A stretch of DNA of 8,557 nt from Cytophagaceae bacterium (GTDB lineage Bacteria > Bacteroidota > Bacteroidia > Cytophagales > Spirosomataceae): positions 1 to 8,557 of the forward strand of contig CANHKE010000036.1 of NCBI GenBank assembly GCA_947461155.1, read 5' to 3'. Below are positions 7,248-8,557 of the stretch, in pieces. The position numbers and the translations under genes are program-made. The stretch's first letter is position 1, and each line of letters starts with the position of its first letter. The notes below the pieces were generated by a model. The model saw only the letters and a list, made by a program, of their open reading frames with translations, was not told the origin of the DNA and searched no databases.

Positions 7248-8557
7248 TTAATACCCAGGGTTTTGTTTCAACAATGGGTTAGCATCGATACGTGGTTGTG
7301 GAATTGGGAACAACTCACGAGTCTTATCTAATTTCTTCATGAACTTACGCTCTAAAGAGAAAGTACCGAAACGAACCATGTCGTTACGTCTCCATCCTTC
7401 CCAAGCGAATTCACGACCACGCTCAGCTAAGATATCAGCTGCAGTCAATGATTTCAATGGATCTACTCCAGAACGCGTACGGATTGTGTTCACGTCAGCT
7501 AAAGCTTCAGCAGTTTTTCCTAGACGGAAAGCAGCTTCTGCACGCATCATGATCGCATCAGCCAAACGGAATACTACGTAGTCGTTTGATTGATCCCCGT
7601 TCGGGTTGTTCTTTTGGATCTCATATTTTTGAGAACGGATACCTGCAACTTGGAATTCTGGATCTGCATCCGTCATTTGATCCTTGTTGAAGTCAGCGAT
7701 AAATGCCAATGGAGCACCTTTCGCATCTTTCAATGCAGCACCAGAAGAAGCATATTGCTGACCTTTGATCCACATTGAGTTACGTAAATCTTTCGACTCG
7801 AATGAGTTGTAGAAATCCGCTAATGTACAGAAACCATTCCATGGAGAGTTACCCAAACCATACGTTTGTTGGTTTGCATAGTGTAACGTTCTCATTTGGA
7901 AGTTCATACCACCTGCTTTGAAGCTATCGTAAGGGATAGTCCAAATGTTCTCTCCTGATCCTTCGTTTGCAACGATGAAGTTAGAAGTAGTAGAAGAAGA
8001 AAGTGAATATCCGTTTTTCGAATTGATAACCGCGTTAGCAGCATCATAAGCTCCTTGCCAATCAGCTGTACCTGAGTAAACCCCAGCGTTCAACTTCAAT
8101 TTAGCTAGCAACATACGAGCAGCATCTTGGTTCATACGAGAATATGCTTTTCCAGGTAATAAGTTTGGAATAGCAGCCTCTAATTCAGACTTAACGAAAG
8201 CATACACTTCAGCGCGAGTCTTAGTACCACCTGCAGAAGCATTATCTGTTACGATTGGGACGTTTCCAAACGCATCAACAGCCATGAAGTAATAGAAAGC
8301 ACGTACAGCACGTAACTCATCTACTGCTTTTTGGTTTGTCTTAACAACTGGGATCAATTGGTTAATCTGAGAGATGTTACCAAAGATGAAACCCCACATA
8401 CCGTGGATAGGTCCATGCTGAGGCGTCCATGTGTGGCGAGAATACGCCAACCAATCTCCACCGTCAAACCAGTCACCACCACGTGTAGGAACGATCAACT
8501 CATCCGAAGATGCTTCACTAGGATTAAACCAATCCCACGTGATACCACGAAGACCAC
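7248..8557 (-). CDS. SusD/RagB-family outer-membrane nutrient-binding lipoprotein (5' end outside window)
   Basis: The frame is open from the window edge through 435 codons to a TAA at 7250-7248. Apparent starts inside it (for example TTG at 8498) are not real, because coding sequence continues upstream. Family hallmarks, numbered from the first visible residue, are the TPR-helix segment RAVRAFYYFMAVDAFGNVP (82-100), ARMLLAKLKLNAGVYSG (146-162), the C-terminal helix with DILAERGREFAWEGWRRNDM (374-393), and the classic ending FPIP...NPLLKQNPGY. SusD-like proteins usually have 500-600 residues, so roughly 70-150, including the signal peptide and lipidated Cys, are missing. Members sit on the outer surface, cap a SusC-type TonB-dependent transporter and bind its oligosaccharide or peptide ligand. 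A susC-like gene is expected immediately upstream, beyond the window. Codon choice is strongly biased (AAC, ATC, TTC, CGT), unlike the downstream genes, which suggests high expression. A strong terminator follows the stop. The ligand cannot be inferred. Confidence 0.96.
   Translation of the reverse strand, partial: GLRGITWDWFNPSEASSDELIVPTRGGDWFDGGDWLAYSRHTWTPQHGPIHGMWGFIFGNISQINQLIPVVKTNQKAVDELRAVRAFYYFMAVDAFGNVPIVTDNASAGGTKTRAEVYAFVKSELEAAIPNLLPGKAYSRMNQDAARMLLAKLKLNAGVYSGTADWQGAYDAANAVINSKNGYSLSSSTTSNFIVANEGSGENIWTIPYDSFKAGGMNFQMRTLHYANQQTYGLGNSPWNGFCTLADFYNSFESKDLRNSMWIKGQQYASSGAALKDAKGAPLAFIADFNKDQMTDADPEFQVAGIRSQKYEIQKNNPNGDQSNDYVVFRLADAIMMRAEAAFRLGKTAEALADVNTIRTRSGVDPLKSLTAADILAERGREFAWEGWRRNDMVRFGTFSLERKFMKKLDKTRELFPIPQPRIDANPLLKQNPGY

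Noticed and set aside
6994..7251. Plus-strand open frame of 85 codons spanning the intergenic region
   Set aside because: It is mostly antisense to the signal-peptide end of the first large lipoprotein and reads through the terminator hairpin; no family resemblance or start signal.
7248..8498. Complete 416-residue SusD gene starting at the TTG at 8498
   Set aside because: The frame continues open to the window edge with 19 more residues of plausible coding sequence, and the signal peptide and lipidated Cys are absent, so the true start is outside the window.

Overview
The window comes from a member of the Bacteroidota (Bacteroidetes), most likely from an environmental or polymer-degrading group such as Cytophagales, Chitinophagales or Sphingobacteriales. 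The evidence is a SusD/RagB-family outer-membrane lipoprotein gene, very long VCBS/FG-GAP lipoproteins of a kind common in this phylum, no clear Shine-Dalgarno sequences, and an AT-rich upstream region with a TAnnTTTG-like element. I cannot place it to genus.

All genes lie on the minus strand, so transcription runs from the right end to the left. From upstream to downstream: (i) 8557-7248, a SusD-like gene whose 5' end is outside the window; (ii) a 102-base gap with a strong intrinsic terminator (7200-7230) and a weak promoter candidate; (iii) 7145-3843, a 1100-residue lipoprotein; (iv) 3834-541, a 1097-residue paralogue of it, 8 bases downstream; (v) 541-1, the start of a c-type cytochrome lipoprotein whose ATG overlaps the preceding stop codon (TAATG) and whose 3' end is outside the window. 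No stretch over 300 bases lacks a gene, and I see no RNA gene, insertion sequence, CRISPR array or convincing plus-strand gene.

The last three genes look like one operon of cell-envelope lipoproteins. Each large protein carries 14 evenly spread DxDxDG-type calcium-loop motifs, seven before and seven after a central UnbV_ASPIC (CRTAC1-type) domain. This suggests two seven-bladed propellers joined by that domain, with the last-but-one motif degenerate in both paralogues. The third gene begins with a haem-c domain and continues into sequence that looks like the start of a propeller.

The inferred picture is a SusCD-type nutrient importer (the SusC partner would be expected upstream, outside the window) next to surface-exposed, calcium-dependent binding or scaffold lipoproteins and a haem protein. 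No catalytic enzyme is visible, so the substrate cannot be named. This UnbV_ASPIC/VCBS family is widespread in Bacteroidota but its function is largely unknown. The 7+7 arrangement, the tandem pairing and the coupled cytochrome are the points most worth following up.
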